Below, piece by piece: positions 44,270-54,424 of a stretch of 64,000 nucleotides of DNA (within the stretch, counting starts at the first letter, position 1; each line of letters starts with the position of its first letter). This DNA is from Clavibacter sp. A6099 (GTDB taxonomy: Bacteria; Actinomycetota; Actinomycetes; Actinomycetales; Microbacteriaceae). Made by a program: the position numbers and the translations under genes. The stretch lies in NCBI RefSeq assembly GCF_021919125.1, contig NZ_CP083439.1, positions 1,984,001 through 2,048,000 of the forward strand, written 5' to 3'. The notes beneath the pieces are model-generated. The model was not told where the DNA came from. It saw only the letters and a program-made list of their open reading frames with translations, and ran no database searches.

Positions 44270-45691
44270 TCAGCTGCGGCGGGCGATGCGCGACAGCAGG
44301 ACGGCCTCGCTGAGGATCGCGCGCCGCAGCACGCCCAGGTGCTGCGACTCGTTCGGGCTGTGGGCCCGCGTGTCCGGGTCCTCGACGCCGGTGACCAGGA
44401 TCTGGGCAGCGGGGAACGCCTCGACGAGGTCGGCGATGAACGGGATGGATCCGCCGATGCCGGCCTGCACGGGCGCGCGGCCCCAGCCGGCGGTCATGGC
44501 GGCGGTGGCCTCGGCCATGGCCCAGCCCGTCGTGTCGACGAGGAAGGGATCGCCCTGGTCGACGTCGCTGATCTCCACGTGCGCGCCGAAGGGACGGTTC
44601 CGCTCGACGTGCGCCTCGAGGGCGCGGTACGCGTCCGCCGCCGTCTGGCCGGGGGCGATGCGCGCGCTGATGCGGACGGAGACCTCCGGGAGGAGCGTGT
44701 TGCTCGCGTTGGCGACGGAGGGCGCGTCGATGCCCGTGACCGTGATGGCGGGCTGCGCCCACAGGCGCGTGAGGATCGGGCCGGTGCCCACCGCGGAGAC
44801 ACCGGGCAGCAGCGCCGCCTCCTCGGCGAGGCGCGCGTCGTCGTAGGCCGGCGTCTCCATGTCGGTCGAGGTGAGGCCCGCGACGGCGACGGATCCGCGC
44901 TCATCCCACAGGGAGTCGAGGAGGCGGACGGCAGCCATCATCGCGTCGGGGACGGCGCCGCCGAACATGCCCGAGTGCGAGGCGTGGTCGAGCGTGCGCA
45001 CCGTGAGGCGGAACGTGACGTTGCCGCGGAGGGCGATCGTGATCGACGGGGTGTCGACGTCCCAGTTGTCGCTGTCGGCGACGACGATGACGTCGGCGGC
45101 GAGGGCGTCGTGGTGCGTGGCGAGGAAGTCGGCGAAGGAGCGGGATCCGGCCTCCTCCTCCCCCTCGATGAAGACGGCGAGGCCCAGGTCGAGGTCGTCG
45201 CCCTCCGCCTCGACGAGCGCGCGGATGGCCGCCACGTGCGTCATGATGCCGGCCTTGTCGTCGGAGGCGCCGCGCCCGTGCAGGCGGTCGCCGCGGAGGG
45301 TCGGCTCGAAGGGCGGGGTCTCCCAGTGCTCGTCCGCTCCGGGGGGCTGCACGTCGTGGTGGGCGTAGAGGAGGACCGTGGGCTTCCCGTTCCGCGCTGC
45401 GCGCGTGGCGAGGACGGCGGGCTGCCCGTCCTCGCCCGAGGGGGTCGTGGCGCGGTGGACGGAGACGTCGTCGAAGACGCCGAGCCCGGCGAGGAGCCCC
45501 GCGACGGCGTCCGCGCTGGCGGCGACGTGCGTCGGGTCGAAGGCCTGCCAGGAGACGGAGGGGATGCGCACGAGCGCCGAGAGGTCGGCGATCGTGGTGG
45601 GCAGACCTCCCGCGACGGCGGCGGCGAGCCGGTCGACGACCTCCTGGTCCGGTGCGGTCACGGCGTCTGCGGAGGTGTCGGGAGGCGTCAT
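44270..45691 (-). CDS. M20-family dipeptidase/metallopeptidase
   Basis: A zinc-dependent peptidase of 473 residues. The visible motifs are TVLLYAHHDVQPPG (first metal His and Asp), GRGASDDKAG (bridging Asp), FIEGEEEAGS (catalytic Glu pair), VVADSDNWD, the dimer-domain segment RTLDHASHSGMFGG, and C-terminal RAHSPNE. This fits the CNDP/PepV-like dipeptidase group; exact substrates are unknown. ATG 45691 has no Shine-Dalgarno but has TAAGAT 7 nt upstream, pointing to a leaderless message. Confidence 0.93.
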   Translation of the reverse strand: MTPPDTSADAVTAPDQEVVDRLAAAVAGGLPTTIADLSALVRIPSVSWQAFDPTHVAASADAVAGLLAGLGVFDDVSVHRATTPSGEDGQPAVLATRAARNGKPTVLLYAHHDVQPPGADEHWETPPFEPTLRGDRLHGRGASDDKAGIMTHVAAIRALVEAEGDDLDLGLAVFIEGEEEAGSRSFADFLATHHDALAADVIVVADSDNWDVDTPSITIALRGNVTFRLTVRTLDHASHSGMFGGAVPDAMMAAVRLLDSLWDERGSVAVAGLTSTDMETPAYDDARLAEEAALLPGVSAVGTGPILTRLWAQPAITVTGIDAPSVANASNTLLPEVSVRISARIAPGQTAADAYRALEAHVERNRPFGAHVEISDVDQGDPFLVDTTGWAMAEATAAMTAGWGRAPVQAGIGGSIPFIADLVEAFPAAQILVTGVEDPDTRAHSPNESQHLGVLRRAILSEAVLLSRIARRS

Positions 45692-45697
45692 GCAGGT

Positions 45698-45708
45698 AAT
45701 CTTAGATT
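45698..45708. promoter_or_regulatory. Palindromic divergent promoter core (M20 peptidase / DUF3043)
   Basis: AATCTTAGATT is a near-perfect palindrome. On the minus strand it supplies TAAGAT, 7 nt before the peptidase ATG. On the plus strand it supplies TAGATT, about 24 nt before GTG 45732. The two -10 elements therefore overlap. Confidence 0.45.
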
Positions 45709-45731
45709 CACTCCAGGCAAGGACGAGAGAC

Positions 45732-46325
45732 GTGGCGAAGCAGCACACCCCCGCAGAGACCCCCTCCGAGACGAACGCCCCGGCGCCCGTCGACGGGCGC
45801 ACGGCCGACGGGAAGAAGGGCCCCACCCCGACCCGTCGGGAGCGGGAGGCCGCGAACCTCCGCCCGCTCGTGCCCCAGGACCGCAAGCTCGCGGCCCAGC
45901 AGGCGAAGGAGAAGGCCCGCGAGGCGCGCGCGCGCGCCAACGCGGGCATGGCCGCCGGCGACGAGCGCTACCTGCCCGTCCGCGACAAGGGCCCGCAGAA
46001 GCGGTACGCCCGCGACGTGGTGGACGCACGCTGGAGCGTCGGGGAGCTGCTGCTCCCCGTGATGGGCGTCGTCGTGGTGCTCACGTTCGTGCTGCCGAAC
46101 CTGTCGGCCATCCCGCTGCTGTCGATCTACGTGTTCGTCATCGCCGCGATCATCGACGCGTACTTCACCGGGCGCCGTGTGCGGGCCGCCATCGCCGCCC
46201 GCGTCGGCGCCGACCGCGTCGAGCGCGGGATCCGGTGGTACACGGGCATGCGCACAATCCAGATGCGGCCGATGCGCCTGCCGAAGCCGCAGGTGAAGCG
46301 GCGCGAGGACGTCACCTTCAGCTGA
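45732..46325 (+). CDS. DUF3043 domain-containing membrane protein
   Basis: A 197-residue actinobacterial protein of unknown function. It has a long basic N-terminus with the family segment RPLVPQDRK, then ARANAGMAAGDERYLPVRDKGPQKRYARD, two membrane helices at about 100-140 (LLPVMGVVVVLTFVLP and IYVFVIAAIIDAYF), and a short basic C-terminal part. GTG 45732 has AAGGA 8 nt upstream. It is divergent from the peptidase. Confidence 0.9.
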   Translation: MAKQHTPAETPSETNAPAPVDGRTADGKKGPTPTRREREAANLRPLVPQDRKLAAQQAKEKAREARARANAGMAAGDERYLPVRDKGPQKRYARDVVDARWSVGELLLPVMGVVVVLTFVLPNLSAIPLLSIYVFVIAAIIDAYFTGRRVRAAIAARVGADRVERGIRWYTGMRTIQMRPMRLPKPQVKRREDVTFS

Positions 46326-46328
46326 TCG

Positions 46329-46355
46329 CGCGCACGCGCCGTCAGCGCGTGCGCG
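46329..46355. terminator. Bidirectional terminator between DUF3043 gene and pyrD
   Basis: An 11-bp stem (CGCGCACGCGC and complement) with a 5-nt loop fills the 30-nt gap between two converging genes. Confidence 0.7.
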
Positions 46356-47390
46356 TCACCGCGCGCGGCGGATCCGCGCGAGGCCGGCGTTGATGGACCT
46401 CGCCCAGAGCGGACCCCGGTAGAGGAACGCCGTGTAGCCCTGCACCAGCGTGGCGCCGGCGTCGAGTCGCGCCTGCACGTCCTCCGCGGTGTCCACCCCG
46501 CCGACGGAGATGACGCATGCCTCGGCGGGCAGCGCGCGGCGCAGCGTCCGGAGCACCTCGAGCGCGCGCGGGGCCAGCGGCGCCCCTGAGAGCCCGCCCG
46601 CGCCTGCCGCCTCCACGACCGCGGCGTCCGTGCGCAGATCCGCGCGCGACAGGGTCGTGTTCGTGGCGATGACGCCCGCGAGGCCCAGCTCGGTCGCGAG
46701 CTCGGCGATCCGCTCGACCTCCGCGTCCTGCAGGTCGGGCGCGATCTTCACGAGCACCGGCACGCCGTCGGCCGCGTCGCGGATGCTCGTGAGGAGGGGG
46801 CGGAGCAGCTCGATCTCCTGCAGCCCGCGGAGCCCCTGGGTGTTCGGCGAGCTGACGTTGACCGCGAGGTAGTCGGCGACGGGAGCGACGAGGCGCGTCG
46901 ACCGGACGTAGTCGGCGACGGCGTCGTCGACGGCCACGGCGCGGGTCTTGCCGATGTTGACGCCGATCACGGGCCGATCGCGCCGGGACCGCAGGCGACG
47001 GAGCCGCTCGGCGAGAGCGGCCGCTCCCCCGTTGTTGAAGCCCATGCGGTTGATGACGGCGCGGTCCTCGATCAGGCGGAACAGCCGCGGCCGCGGGTTG
47101 CCCGGCTGCGCCTCGGCCGTGACGGTGCCGACCTCGACGTGGCCGAAGCCCAGCTGACCGAGGCCGAGCACGGCCTGCGCGTCCTTGTCGAAGCCGGCGG
47201 CCACGCCGAACGGGGACGGGAAGCGCAGGCCGAGCGCATCGACCGCGAGCGACGGGTCCGGCGCCGTCAGCCGCCGGGCGATCCAGCCGAAGCCGGACGA
47301 CGGGAGGAGGGCGATGGCCGTGGACGCGAGGTGGTGGGCGTCCTCCGGATCCATGCGCGACAGGACCGTGCGGAAGAGGAGGGGATACAT
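46356..47390 (-). CDS. pyrD: Dihydroorotate dehydrogenase (quinone), class 2
   Basis: Oxidises dihydroorotate to orotate with quinone in pyrimidine synthesis. It has 344 residues: the membrane-associating N-terminal helices of class 2 enzymes, FMN-binding GVAAGFDKD, FNNGG, and VNVSSPNTQGLR with catalytic Ser181. ATG 47390 is chosen because TAGCCT lies 7 nt upstream (47403-47398), the leaderless pattern seen elsewhere; GTG 47396 would add two residues and lacks a ribosome-binding site. Confidence 0.96.
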   Translation of the reverse strand: MYPLLFRTVLSRMDPEDAHHLASTAIALLPSSGFGWIARRLTAPDPSLAVDALGLRFPSPFGVAAGFDKDAQAVLGLGQLGFGHVEVGTVTAEAQPGNPRPRLFRLIEDRAVINRMGFNNGGAAALAERLRRLRSRRDRPVIGVNIGKTRAVAVDDAVADYVRSTRLVAPVADYLAVNVSSPNTQGLRGLQEIELLRPLLTSIRDAADGVPVLVKIAPDLQDAEVERIAELATELGLAGVIATNTTLSRADLRTDAAVVEAAGAGGLSGAPLAPRALEVLRTLRRALPAEACVISVGGVDTAEDVQARLDAGATLVQGYTAFLYRGPLWARSINAGLARIRRAR

Positions 47391-47397
47391 CGGCACC

Positions 47398-47403
47398 AGG
47401 CTA
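47398..47403 (-). promoter_or_regulatory. -10 element of pyrD (leaderless)
   Basis: TAGCCT on the minus strand ends 7 nt before ATG 47390. Confidence 0.45.
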
Positions 47404-47453
47404 GCGCCTGCGCGGGCGGCCTCCTGCGGGACGGACGCAGGACCCGCCGCGGG

Positions 47454-47927
47454 TCAGAGCGCGTCGGCGTCGGGGCTGGCGGCGTGCGCCACGCGGAGCT
47501 GCGCGATGGCCGACTCGAAGTCGTCGAGCGAGTCGAAGCCCTGGTAGACGCTGGCGAAGCGGAGGTACGCGACCTCGTCGAGCTCGCGCAGCGGCGGCAG
47601 GATCGACAGGCCGATGTCGTTCGCCTCGATCTGCGACGCGCCGGTGGCCCGGATCGCCTCCTCCACGCGCTGCGCGAGGACCGCGAGGTCGGTGTCGGTC
47701 ACGGGACGTCCCTGGCACGCCTTGCGGACGCCGGTGACGATCTTCTCCCGGCTGAACGGCTCGACCACGCCGTTGCGCTTGATCACGCTGAGGCTCGCGG
47801 TCTCCGTGGTGCTGAAGCGGCGGCCGCACTCGGGGCACTGCCGGCGCCGGCGGATCGACAGGCCGTCGTCGCTCGTGCGGGAGTCGACGACGCGGGAGTC
47901 GGGGTGGCGGCAGAAGGGGCAGAACAT
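47454..47927 (-). CDS. nrdR: Transcriptional repressor NrdR
   Basis: Represses ribonucleotide reductase genes when dATP is high. It has 157 residues, with a zinc ribbon C3, C6, C31, C34 (MFCPFCRH and [10 protein letters not shown]), then an ATP-cone starting [16 protein letters not shown]. It lies 17 nt after hisD. TATCCT (47942-47937), 9 nt before the ATG, may be an extra promoter inside the short gap. No nrd gene is in the window. Confidence 0.97.
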   Translation of the reverse strand: MFCPFCRHPDSRVVDSRTSDDGLSIRRRRQCPECGRRFSTTETASLSVIKRNGVVEPFSREKIVTGVRKACQGRPVTDTDLAVLAQRVEEAIRATGASQIEANDIGLSILPPLRELDEVAYLRFASVYQGFDSLDDFESAIAQLRVAHAASPDADAL

Positions 47928-47944
47928 GGTGTGGCCAGGATACG

Positions 47945-49249
47945 TCAGGGCGTGAGGCGCGCCGTCACCGCGTCGCCGTGCGCGGGCAGGTCCTCGGCCC
48001 GGCTGAGCGCGACGATCATCGGCTCGGCCTCGCGCAGCGCGTCGGCGTCGTAGCGCACGACCTGCTGCGGGCGGAGGAACGTGTACGCGCCGAGGCCCGA
48101 GCCGAAGCGCGCCTGGCCGCCCGTGGGGAGAACGTGGTTGGATCCGGCGAGGTAGTCGCCGAGGCTCACCGGGGAGTGCGGGCCCAGGAAGATCGCGCCG
48201 GCGCTGTGCAGGTGCGGGAGCAGGGCGTCCGGGTCGGCGGTCTGGACGGAGAGGTGCTCGGGGCCGTACGCGTCGCTGTAGCGCGCGGCCGTGACGAGGT
48301 CGTCGACCACGAGGATCGCCGACTGCGGTCCGGTGAGCGCCTGGCCGACGCGGGCCGAGTGACCCGTGGTCGCCGCCAGGGCCTCGACCTCGGCGTCGAC
48401 CGCACGTGCGAGCTCGGGCGAGTCGGTCACGAGGACCGACGCCGCCATCTCGTCGTGCTCGGCCTGGCTGACGAGGTCGGCGGCCACGAGACGGGGATCG
48501 GCGTGCGCGTCGGCGATGACGAGGATCTCGGTCGTGCCGGCCTCGGAGTCGATGCCGGTGACGCCGCGGACGACGCGCTTGGCGGCGGCGACGTAGATGT
48601 TGCCGGGGCCCGTGACGACGTCGACGGGCTCGAGGCCGAGGTCCGGGACGCCGTGCGCGAAGGCGCCGATGGCCCCGGCGCCGCCCATCGCGTAGACCTC
48701 GTCGACGCCGAGGAGACCGGCGGCACCGAGGATGACCGGGTGCACGGATCCGCCGTGCGCGGCCTGCGCGGGCGAGGCGAGGGCGATGCTCGCGACGCCG
48801 GCGACCTGCGCGGCGACGACGTTCATCACGACGCTCGACGGGTAGACGGCCTTGCCGCCCGGGACGTAGAGGCCCACCCGGCGCACCGGCTGCCAGCGCT
48901 GGACGATGGTGCCGCCGGGCACGACCGTGGTGGTGGTCTCTGGCGGGACCTGCGCGGCGGAGCCCAGCCGGACGCGGCGGATGGCCTCCTCGAGCGCGGC
49001 GCGGACGGCGGGGTCGAGGCCGTCGACGGCGGCGGCGATGGCCTCGGCGGGCACGCGCAGCGTCTCCGGCCGGACCCGGTCGAGCCGTTCCGCCTGGTCG
49101 AGCAGCGCGGCGCTCCCCCGCGTGCGCACGTCCTCGACGAGCTCGCGCGCCACGTCGAGCGCGACGGCGACGTCGGTGACCGGACGCGGGAGGAGGTCGA
49201 GCAGGTCGGCGGTGCTGGGCGTGGTGCCGCGGAGGTCCTGGATGCGCAT
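47945..49249 (-). CDS. hisD: Histidinol dehydrogenase
   Basis: Catalyses the last two steps of histidine synthesis with NAD and zinc. It has 434 residues from ATG 49249 (MRIQDLRG): [43 protein letters not shown], the zinc ligands in SQAEHDEM and the catalytic Glu-His in GPEHLS. GGAG lies 6 nt upstream; the adjacent ATG 49252 is too close to it. Other his genes are not nearby. Confidence 0.97.
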   Translation of the reverse strand: MRIQDLRGTTPSTADLLDLLPRPVTDVAVALDVARELVEDVRTRGSAALLDQAERLDRVRPETLRVPAEAIAAAVDGLDPAVRAALEEAIRRVRLGSAAQVPPETTTTVVPGGTIVQRWQPVRRVGLYVPGGKAVYPSSVVMNVVAAQVAGVASIALASPAQAAHGGSVHPVILGAAGLLGVDEVYAMGGAGAIGAFAHGVPDLGLEPVDVVTGPGNIYVAAAKRVVRGVTGIDSEAGTTEILVIADAHADPRLVAADLVSQAEHDEMAASVLVTDSPELARAVDAEVEALAATTGHSARVGQALTGPQSAILVVDDLVTAARYSDAYGPEHLSVQTADPDALLPHLHSAGAIFLGPHSPVSLGDYLAGSNHVLPTGGQARFGSGLGAYTFLRPQQVVRYDADALREAEPMIVALSRAEDLPAHGDAVTARLTP

Positions 49250-49310
49250 CATGACTCCGGAAGTCTACCGAGCGGGCGCCGGGCGGATCCGGCGGCTAGC
49301 GTCACCAGGC

Positions 49311-49826
49311 ATGGACGCGCACCCCGCCACCACGCTCGCCGAGGCCCCGGGCCAGGCCGCCTTCCGCGCCGCGTTCCGGCGCCATGCCGCGGGCGTCGCG
49401 GTCGTCACGACCCGCGATCCCCACGGCTCCCCCGTCGGCTTCACGGCGACGTCGCTCGCCTCCGTATCGGCGGATCCCCCGCTCGCCAGCTTCAGCCTGG
49501 CCCGCACGGCGTCGAGCGCCGCCGCGATCGCCGCCGCCGACCACGTCGCGATCCACGTGCTCGGCGCGCGCGACCGGCAACTCGCCGAACGGCTCAGCGG
49601 GCCGGCGTCCGAGCGCTTCGCCGGGGACCACTGGTCCGCCGGCCCGCACGGCCTGCCCGTGCTGGCGGGCGGGACGGCGCTCTTGGTCGCCCGGATCGTC
49701 GAGCGGGTGCACGTGCACGACGCGATCGTCGTGATCGTCCGGATCGAGGACGGCGGCACGGGCGTGGAGGACGACCCGCTCGTCTACCACGCGCGCCGCT
49801 ACCTCCGACCGGGCGCCGAGGCCTGA
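49311..49826 (+). CDS. Flavin reductase-like (FMN-binding split barrel) protein
   Basis: A 171-residue protein of the flavin reductase family: FRRHAAGVAVVTTRDPHGSPVGFTATSLASVSADPPL is the FMN-binding signature region, followed by ERFAGDHW and a C-terminal VYHARRYL. It probably reduces flavin for a partner monooxygenase that is not encoded here. ATG 49311 has TAGCGT 8 nt upstream (49297-49302) and no ribosome-binding site. Confidence 0.9.
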   Translation: MDAHPATTLAEAPGQAAFRAAFRRHAAGVAVVTTRDPHGSPVGFTATSLASVSADPPLASFSLARTASSAAAIAAADHVAIHVLGARDRQLAERLSGPASERFAGDHWSAGPHGLPVLAGGTALLVARIVERVHVHDAIVVIVRIEDGGTGVEDDPLVYHARRYLRPGAEA

Positions 49827-49833
49827 GCGCTGA

Positions 49834-49855
49834 CGCGCGTGAGCCGAGACGCGCG
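49834..49855. terminator. Bidirectional hairpin between the flavin reductase gene and dnaE
   Basis: CGCGCGT pairs with ACGCGCG around an 8-nt loop in the 31-nt gap between converging genes. Confidence 0.5.
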
Positions 49856-49857
49856 GG

Positions 49858-52800
49858 TCACCCCAGGCAGTTCGGCCCGAGCAGCGACTTCAGCTCGCCG
49901 TAGAGGTCGGCGCTCACCGTGACCGGGTACGGGATCTCGAACACGCGCCCGCTGTCGCCCTTGACGAGCTGCAGCCGCACCTCGGTGTCGCCCGAGTGGC
50001 GGATGAGCACGTCGTTGAGGCCCATGACGGTCTCCGTCGTCGCCCGGTTCTCCGCGAGGCTGATGAGCAGCGGGCCGGACCCGAGGCTCTGCCCGAGGTC
50101 GGGCTGGAACATCGAGAAGGCGTGGATGTTCATGCCGTCGTCGCGCGTGGAGACCCGGCCGCGGATCACCACGACGGTGTCGCTCTGCAGGGCCGGCGCG
50201 AACTCCTGGTACGCCTTGCCCATGAACATGCAGGTGATCTCGCCGCCGAAGTCCTCGAGCTGCACCATGCCGTACTGGTTGCCGGAGTTGCGGGCGGTGC
50301 GGTGCTGCACGCTCGTGAGGAGGCCCGCCAGGGTGACCGTCTCGCCGTCCATCGATGCGTCGGTCGCGAGCAGCTCGGCGATGCCCGTGGAGGCGAGCTT
50401 CGCCAGCGGGATCTCGAGCCCGGCCAGCGGGTGGTCGGAGACGTAGAGGCCGAGCATCTCCCGCTCGAAGGCGAGCTTGTCGCGCTTCGCCCACTCCGGC
50501 CGCTCGGGCACCTTCCGCGCGTGCTGCGGCTCGTCCCACAGGCTGTCGAAGTCGAAGCCGACCTGGCCGTTCATCGCCGCGCGCTTGTCGCTGACCGACG
50601 CGTCGATCATGCCCTCGTGCACCTCGAGCAGCGCTCGGCGGGTGTCGCCCAGCGAGTCGAACGCGCCGGCCTTGATGAGCGACTCGACCGTGCGCTTGTT
50701 CGCGACCGGCAGCGGCACCTTCTTGAGGAAGTCGTCGAACGACTCGAACGCGCCCTGCTCGGTGCGGGCGCCTCGGAGCGCCTCGACGACGTTCGCGCCG
50801 ACGTTCCGGACGGCGCCCAGGCCGAAGCGGATGTCGGCGCCGGCTGCCGCGAAGAAGCCGATCGACTCGTTGACGTCCGGCGGGAGCACCTTGATCCCCA
50901 TGCGGCGGCACTCGTTGAGGTAGAGCGCCATCTTGTCCTTGGAGTCGCCGACGCTCGTGAGGAGCGCGGCCATGTACTCGGCCGGGTAGTGCGCCTTGAG
51001 GTACGCGGTCCAGTAGGAGACGACGCCGTAGGCCGCGGAGTGCGCCTTGTTGAAGGCGTAGTCGGAGAACGGCAGCAGGATGTCCCAGAGGGCCTTGACC
51101 GCGGCCATCGAGTAGCCGTTGTCCTTCATGCCCTGCGAGAAGCCCTCGAACTGCTTGTCCAGCTCCGACTTCTTCTTCTTGCCCATCGCGCGTCGGAGGA
51201 GGTCGGCCTGCGCGAGCGTGAAGCCCGCGAGCTTCTGCGCCACCGACATCACCTGCTCCTGGTAGACGATGAGGCCGTGCGTGGTGCCGAGGACCTCGCG
51301 AAGCGGCTCCTCGAGCTCCGGATGGATCGGGGTGATCTCCTGCAGCCCGTTCTTCCGCAGCGCGTAGTTGGTGTGCGAGTTCGCGCCCATGGGGCCCGGC
51401 CGGTAGAGCGCGATGACGGCGGAGATGTCCTCGAAGTTGTCTGGCTTCATCATGCGCAGGAGCGAGCGCATGGGCCCGCCGTCGAGCTGGAAGACGCCCA
51501 GCGTGTCCCCACGGGCCAGCAGGTCGTACGCGCCCTGGTCATCGAGGCCCAGGTCCTCGAGCACGAGCTTCTCGCCGCGGTTGGACTCGATGTTGTTGAG
51601 CGCGTCGTCGATGATCGTGAGGTTGCGAAGCCCCAGGAAGTCCATCTTGATGAGGCCGAGCGACTCGCACGCGGGGTAGTCGAACTGCGTGACGATCTGG
51701 CCGTCCTGCTCCCGCTTCATGATCGGGATGATGTCGATGAGCGGCTCGCTCGACATGATGACGCCGGCAGCGTGCACGCCCCACTGGCGCTTGAGGTTCT
51801 CGATCCCCTGCGCGGTCTCGAAGACCTTCTGCGCCTCGGGATCCATCGCGAGCACCTCGCGGAAGTCACCGGCCTCGCGGTACCGCGGGTGGTCGGTGTC
51901 GAGGATGCCGGACAGCGGGATGTCCTTGCCCATGATCGCGGGCGGCATGGCCTTGGTGAGCTTGTCGCCCATGGAGAACGGGTAGCCGAGCACACGGCTG
52001 GAGTCCTTGAGCGCCTGCTTGGCCTTGATGGTGCCGTACGTGACGATCTGCGCCACCCGCTCGTCGCCGTACTTGTCGGTCACGTAGCGGATGACCTCGC
52101 CGCGGCGACGGTCGTCGAAGTCGACGTCGAAGTCGGGCATGGAGACGCGGTCGGGGTTGAGGAACCGCTCGAAGAGCAGGCCGTGCTCCAGCGGGTCGAG
52201 ATCGGTGATGCCCATGGCGTACGCGACCATCGACCCGGCGCCCGAGCCGCGGCCGGGGCCCACGCGGATCCCGTTCTCCTTCGACCAGTTGATGAAGTCG
52301 GCGACGACGAGGAAGTAGCCCGGGAAGCCCATCTGCGCGATGACCCCGACCTCGTAGTCGGCGCGCTTGCGCACGTCGTCCGAGAACCCACGCGGGTACC
52401 GGCGCACGAGGCCGCGCTCGACCTCCTTGACGAACCAGGTCTGCTCGCTCTCGCCCTCGGGCACCGGATAGCGCGGCATGTAGTTCGCGGACTCGTTGAA
52501 CTGCACGTCGCACCGCTCGGCGATGAGCAGCGTGTTGTCGCACGCCTCCTCGTGGTCGCGGAAGAGGTGGCGCATCTGCTGCGCGGTCTTGAGGTAGAAC
52601 TCGTCGGCGTCGAACTTGAAGCGGTTGGGGTCGTCGAGCGTGGTGCCGGATTGGACGCACAGGAGCGCCGCGTGGCTCGTCGCGTCGTGCTCGTGCGTGT
52701 AGTGCAGGTCGTTCGTGGCGACGAGCGGGAGGCCGAGGTCCTTCGCGAGCCGGTGCAGATCGGTCATGATCCGGCGCTCGATGCCGAGCCCGTGGTCCAT

Positions 52801-53370
52801 GACCTCGCAGAAGTAGTTCTCCGCCCCGAAGATGTCGCGGAAGTCCGCCGCGGCCTTCACGGCCTCGTCGTACTGCCCGAGGCGGAGGCGCGTCTGCACC
52901 TCGCCGGACGGGCAGCCGGTGGTGGCGATGAGGCCCTTCGCGTAGGTGCTGAGCAGCTCGCGGTCCATGCGGGGCTTGAAGTAGTAGCCCTCGAGCGAGG
53001 CGCGCGACGAGAGGCGGAAGAGGTTGTGCATGCCCTCCGTCGTCTCGGCGAGCATCGTGAGGTGCGTGTAGGCACCGGATCCGGAGACGTCGTCCTGGCC
53101 GCCGTTGCCCCACCTGATGCGGGTGCGGTCGCCGCGGTGCGTGCCCGGCGTGATGTACGCCTCCGTGCCGATAATGGGCTTGACGCCCGCGGCCTTCGCC
53201 TGCTTCCAGAAGTCGAACGCGCCGAACACGTTGCCGTGGTCGGTGATCGCCACGGCCGGCATCCTCTGCTCGGCCGCGGCCTGCACGAGCGGGCCGACGC
53301 GGGCCGCCCCGTCGAGCATCGAGTACTCGCTGTGGACGTGGAGGTGGACGAACGAGTCGTTGCGGGGCAC
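49858..53370 (-). CDS. dnaE: DNA polymerase III subunit alpha
   Basis: The main replicative polymerase. It has 1170 residues of DnaE1 type: an N-terminal PHP domain (HLHVHSEYSMLDG), polymerase catalytic aspartates D415 and D417 (PDFDVDFDD) and D577 (KMDFLGLR), helix-hairpin-helix, OB fold and C-terminal clamp-binding region. It starts with GTG 53370, with a GAAGAG-like ribosome-binding site. The PHP histidines (HLHVHSEYS) are retained, consistent with the intrinsic proofreading described for actinobacterial DnaE1. It follows rluD by 76 nt on the same strand. Confidence 0.98.
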   Translation of the reverse strand: MPRNDSFVHLHVHSEYSMLDGAARVGPLVQAAAEQRMPAVAITDHGNVFGAFDFWKQAKAAGVKPIIGTEAYITPGTHRGDRTRIRWGNGGQDDVSGSGAYTHLTMLAETTEGMHNLFRLSSRASLEGYYFKPRMDRELLSTYAKGLIATTGCPSGEVQTRLRLGQYDEAVKAAADFRDIFGAENYFCEVMDHGLGIERRIMTDLHRLAKDLGLPLVATNDLHYTHEHDATSHAALLCVQSGTTLDDPNRFKFDADEFYLKTAQQMRHLFRDHEEACDNTLLIAERCDVQFNESANYMPRYPVPEGESEQTWFVKEVERGLVRRYPRGFSDDVRKRADYEVGVIAQMGFPGYFLVVADFINWSKENGIRVGPGRGSGAGSMVAYAMGITDLDPLEHGLLFERFLNPDRVSMPDFDVDFDDRRRGEVIRYVTDKYGDERVAQIVTYGTIKAKQALKDSSRVLGYPFSMGDKLTKAMPPAIMGKDIPLSGILDTDHPRYREAGDFREVLAMDPEAQKVFETAQGIENLKRQWGVHAAGVIMSSEPLIDIIPIMKREQDGQIVTQFDYPACESLGLIKMDFLGLRNLTIIDDALNNIESNRGEKLVLEDLGLDDQGAYDLLARGDTLGVFQLDGGPMRSLLRMMKPDNFEDISAVIALYRPGPMGANSHTNYALRKNGLQEITPIHPELEEPLREVLGTTHGLIVYQEQVMSVAQKLAGFTLAQADLLRRAMGKKKKSELDKQFEGFSQGMKDNGYSMAAVKALWDILLPFSDYAFNKAHSAAYGVVSYWTAYLKAHYPAEYMAALLTSVGDSKDKMALYLNECRRMGIKVLPPDVNESIGFFAAAGADIRFGLGAVRNVGANVVEALRGARTEQGAFESFDDFLKKVPLPVANKRTVESLIKAGAFDSLGDTRRALLEVHEGMIDASVSDKRAAMNGQVGFDFDSLWDEPQHARKVPERPEWAKRDKLAFEREMLGLYVSDHPLAGLEIPLAKLASTGIAELLATDASMDGETVTLAGLLTSVQHRTARNSGNQYGMVQLEDFGGEITCMFMGKAYQEFAPALQSDTVVVIRGRVSTRDDGMNIHAFSMFQPDLGQSLGSGPLLISLAENRATTETVMGLNDVLIRHSGDTEVRLQLVKGDSGRVFEIPYPVTVSADLYGELKSLLGPNCLG

Positions 53371-53446
53371 GGGTCTCTTCTACTGATCGGTCGGCGGTGC
53401 AGCAATCATAGGCAGGCTCCCGGAGGCGCTCCGGGCGTGTCGCGCG

Positions 53447-54364
53447 TCAGTCCTCGAGGACGTCCAGCGCGTGCTGCAGGTCGGCCGGGTAGGTGCTCGA
53501 GAACGACGCCCGGTCGCCCGTGGCGGGGTGCGTGATCTCGAGCCGCATGGCGTGCAGCCACTGCCGGTGGAGGTCGAGCTGCGCCGAGATCGTGGGATCG
53601 GCGCCGTACATCGCGTCGCCCACGCAGGGGTGGCGCTGCGCGGCCATGTGGACGCGGATCTGGTGGGTCCGGCCGGTCTCCAGGTGCACCTCGAGCAGCG
53701 CCGCGCGGCGGAACGCCTCGAGCGTCTCGTAGTGCGTGACGGACGGCTTGCCGTCCGCGGTGACCGCGAACTTCCAGTCGCTGCGGGGGTGGCGCCCGAT
53801 GGGCGCGTCGATCGTGCCCGCGAGCGGATCCGGATGCCCCTGCACGACCGCGTGGTACACCTTCTCGACCTCGCGGTCGTGGAACTGCCGCTTGAGCTCC
53901 GTGTACGCGCGCTCTGTCTTGGCCACCACCATGAGGCCGCTGGTGCCCGCGTCGAGCCGGTGCACGATGCCCTGCCGTTCCTCCGCGCCCGAGGTGCTCA
54001 GGCGGAACCCGGCGGCGGCCAGCGCTCCCAGCACGGTCGGCCCCGTCCAGCCGACGCTCGGATGCGCCGCGACGCCGACGGGCTTGTCGACCACCACGAT
54101 GTCGTCGTCGTCGTGCACGATGCCGAGGTCGGGCACCGCGAGCGGCACGACGGTGGGCTCCTGCTTCGGCTGCCAGCTGACGGCGAGCATGGATCCGCCG
54201 ACGAGCCGGTCGGACTTGCCCGCCTCCCGGCCGTCCTGCGTCACGCCGCCGGCCTCGGCGACCTCGGCGGCGAAGCTGCGGGAGAAGCCGAGGAGGCGGG
54301 CGAGTCCCGCGTCGACGCGCTGCCCGTCGAGCCCGTCGGGGACGGGAATGGTGCGGTGCTCCAT
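53447..54364 (-). CDS. Ribosomal large-subunit pseudouridine synthase, RluD-like
   Basis: Converts specific uridines of 23S rRNA to pseudouridine. It has 305 residues, with an N-terminal S4-like RNA-binding domain and RluA-family catalytic motif HRLDAGTS at 135-142 with nucleophile D138, plus [10 protein letters not shown]. Which uridines are modified cannot be read from the sequence. ATG 54364 has AGAGG 9 nt upstream. An lspA gene often found just upstream in relatives is absent. Confidence 0.94.
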   Translation of the reverse strand: MEHRTIPVPDGLDGQRVDAGLARLLGFSRSFAAEVAEAGGVTQDGREAGKSDRLVGGSMLAVSWQPKQEPTVVPLAVPDLGIVHDDDDIVVVDKPVGVAAHPSVGWTGPTVLGALAAAGFRLSTSGAEERQGIVHRLDAGTSGLMVVAKTERAYTELKRQFHDREVEKVYHAVVQGHPDPLAGTIDAPIGRHPRSDWKFAVTADGKPSVTHYETLEAFRRAALLEVHLETGRTHQIRVHMAAQRHPCVGDAMYGADPTISAQLDLHRQWLHAMRLEITHPATGDRASFSSTYPADLQHALDVLED

Positions 54365-54424
54365 CGGGTGACCTCTTCCGGTGCGGTGCTGGCGGTGCGG
54401 CGGTGACGCGGGCTGCGCGAACGA

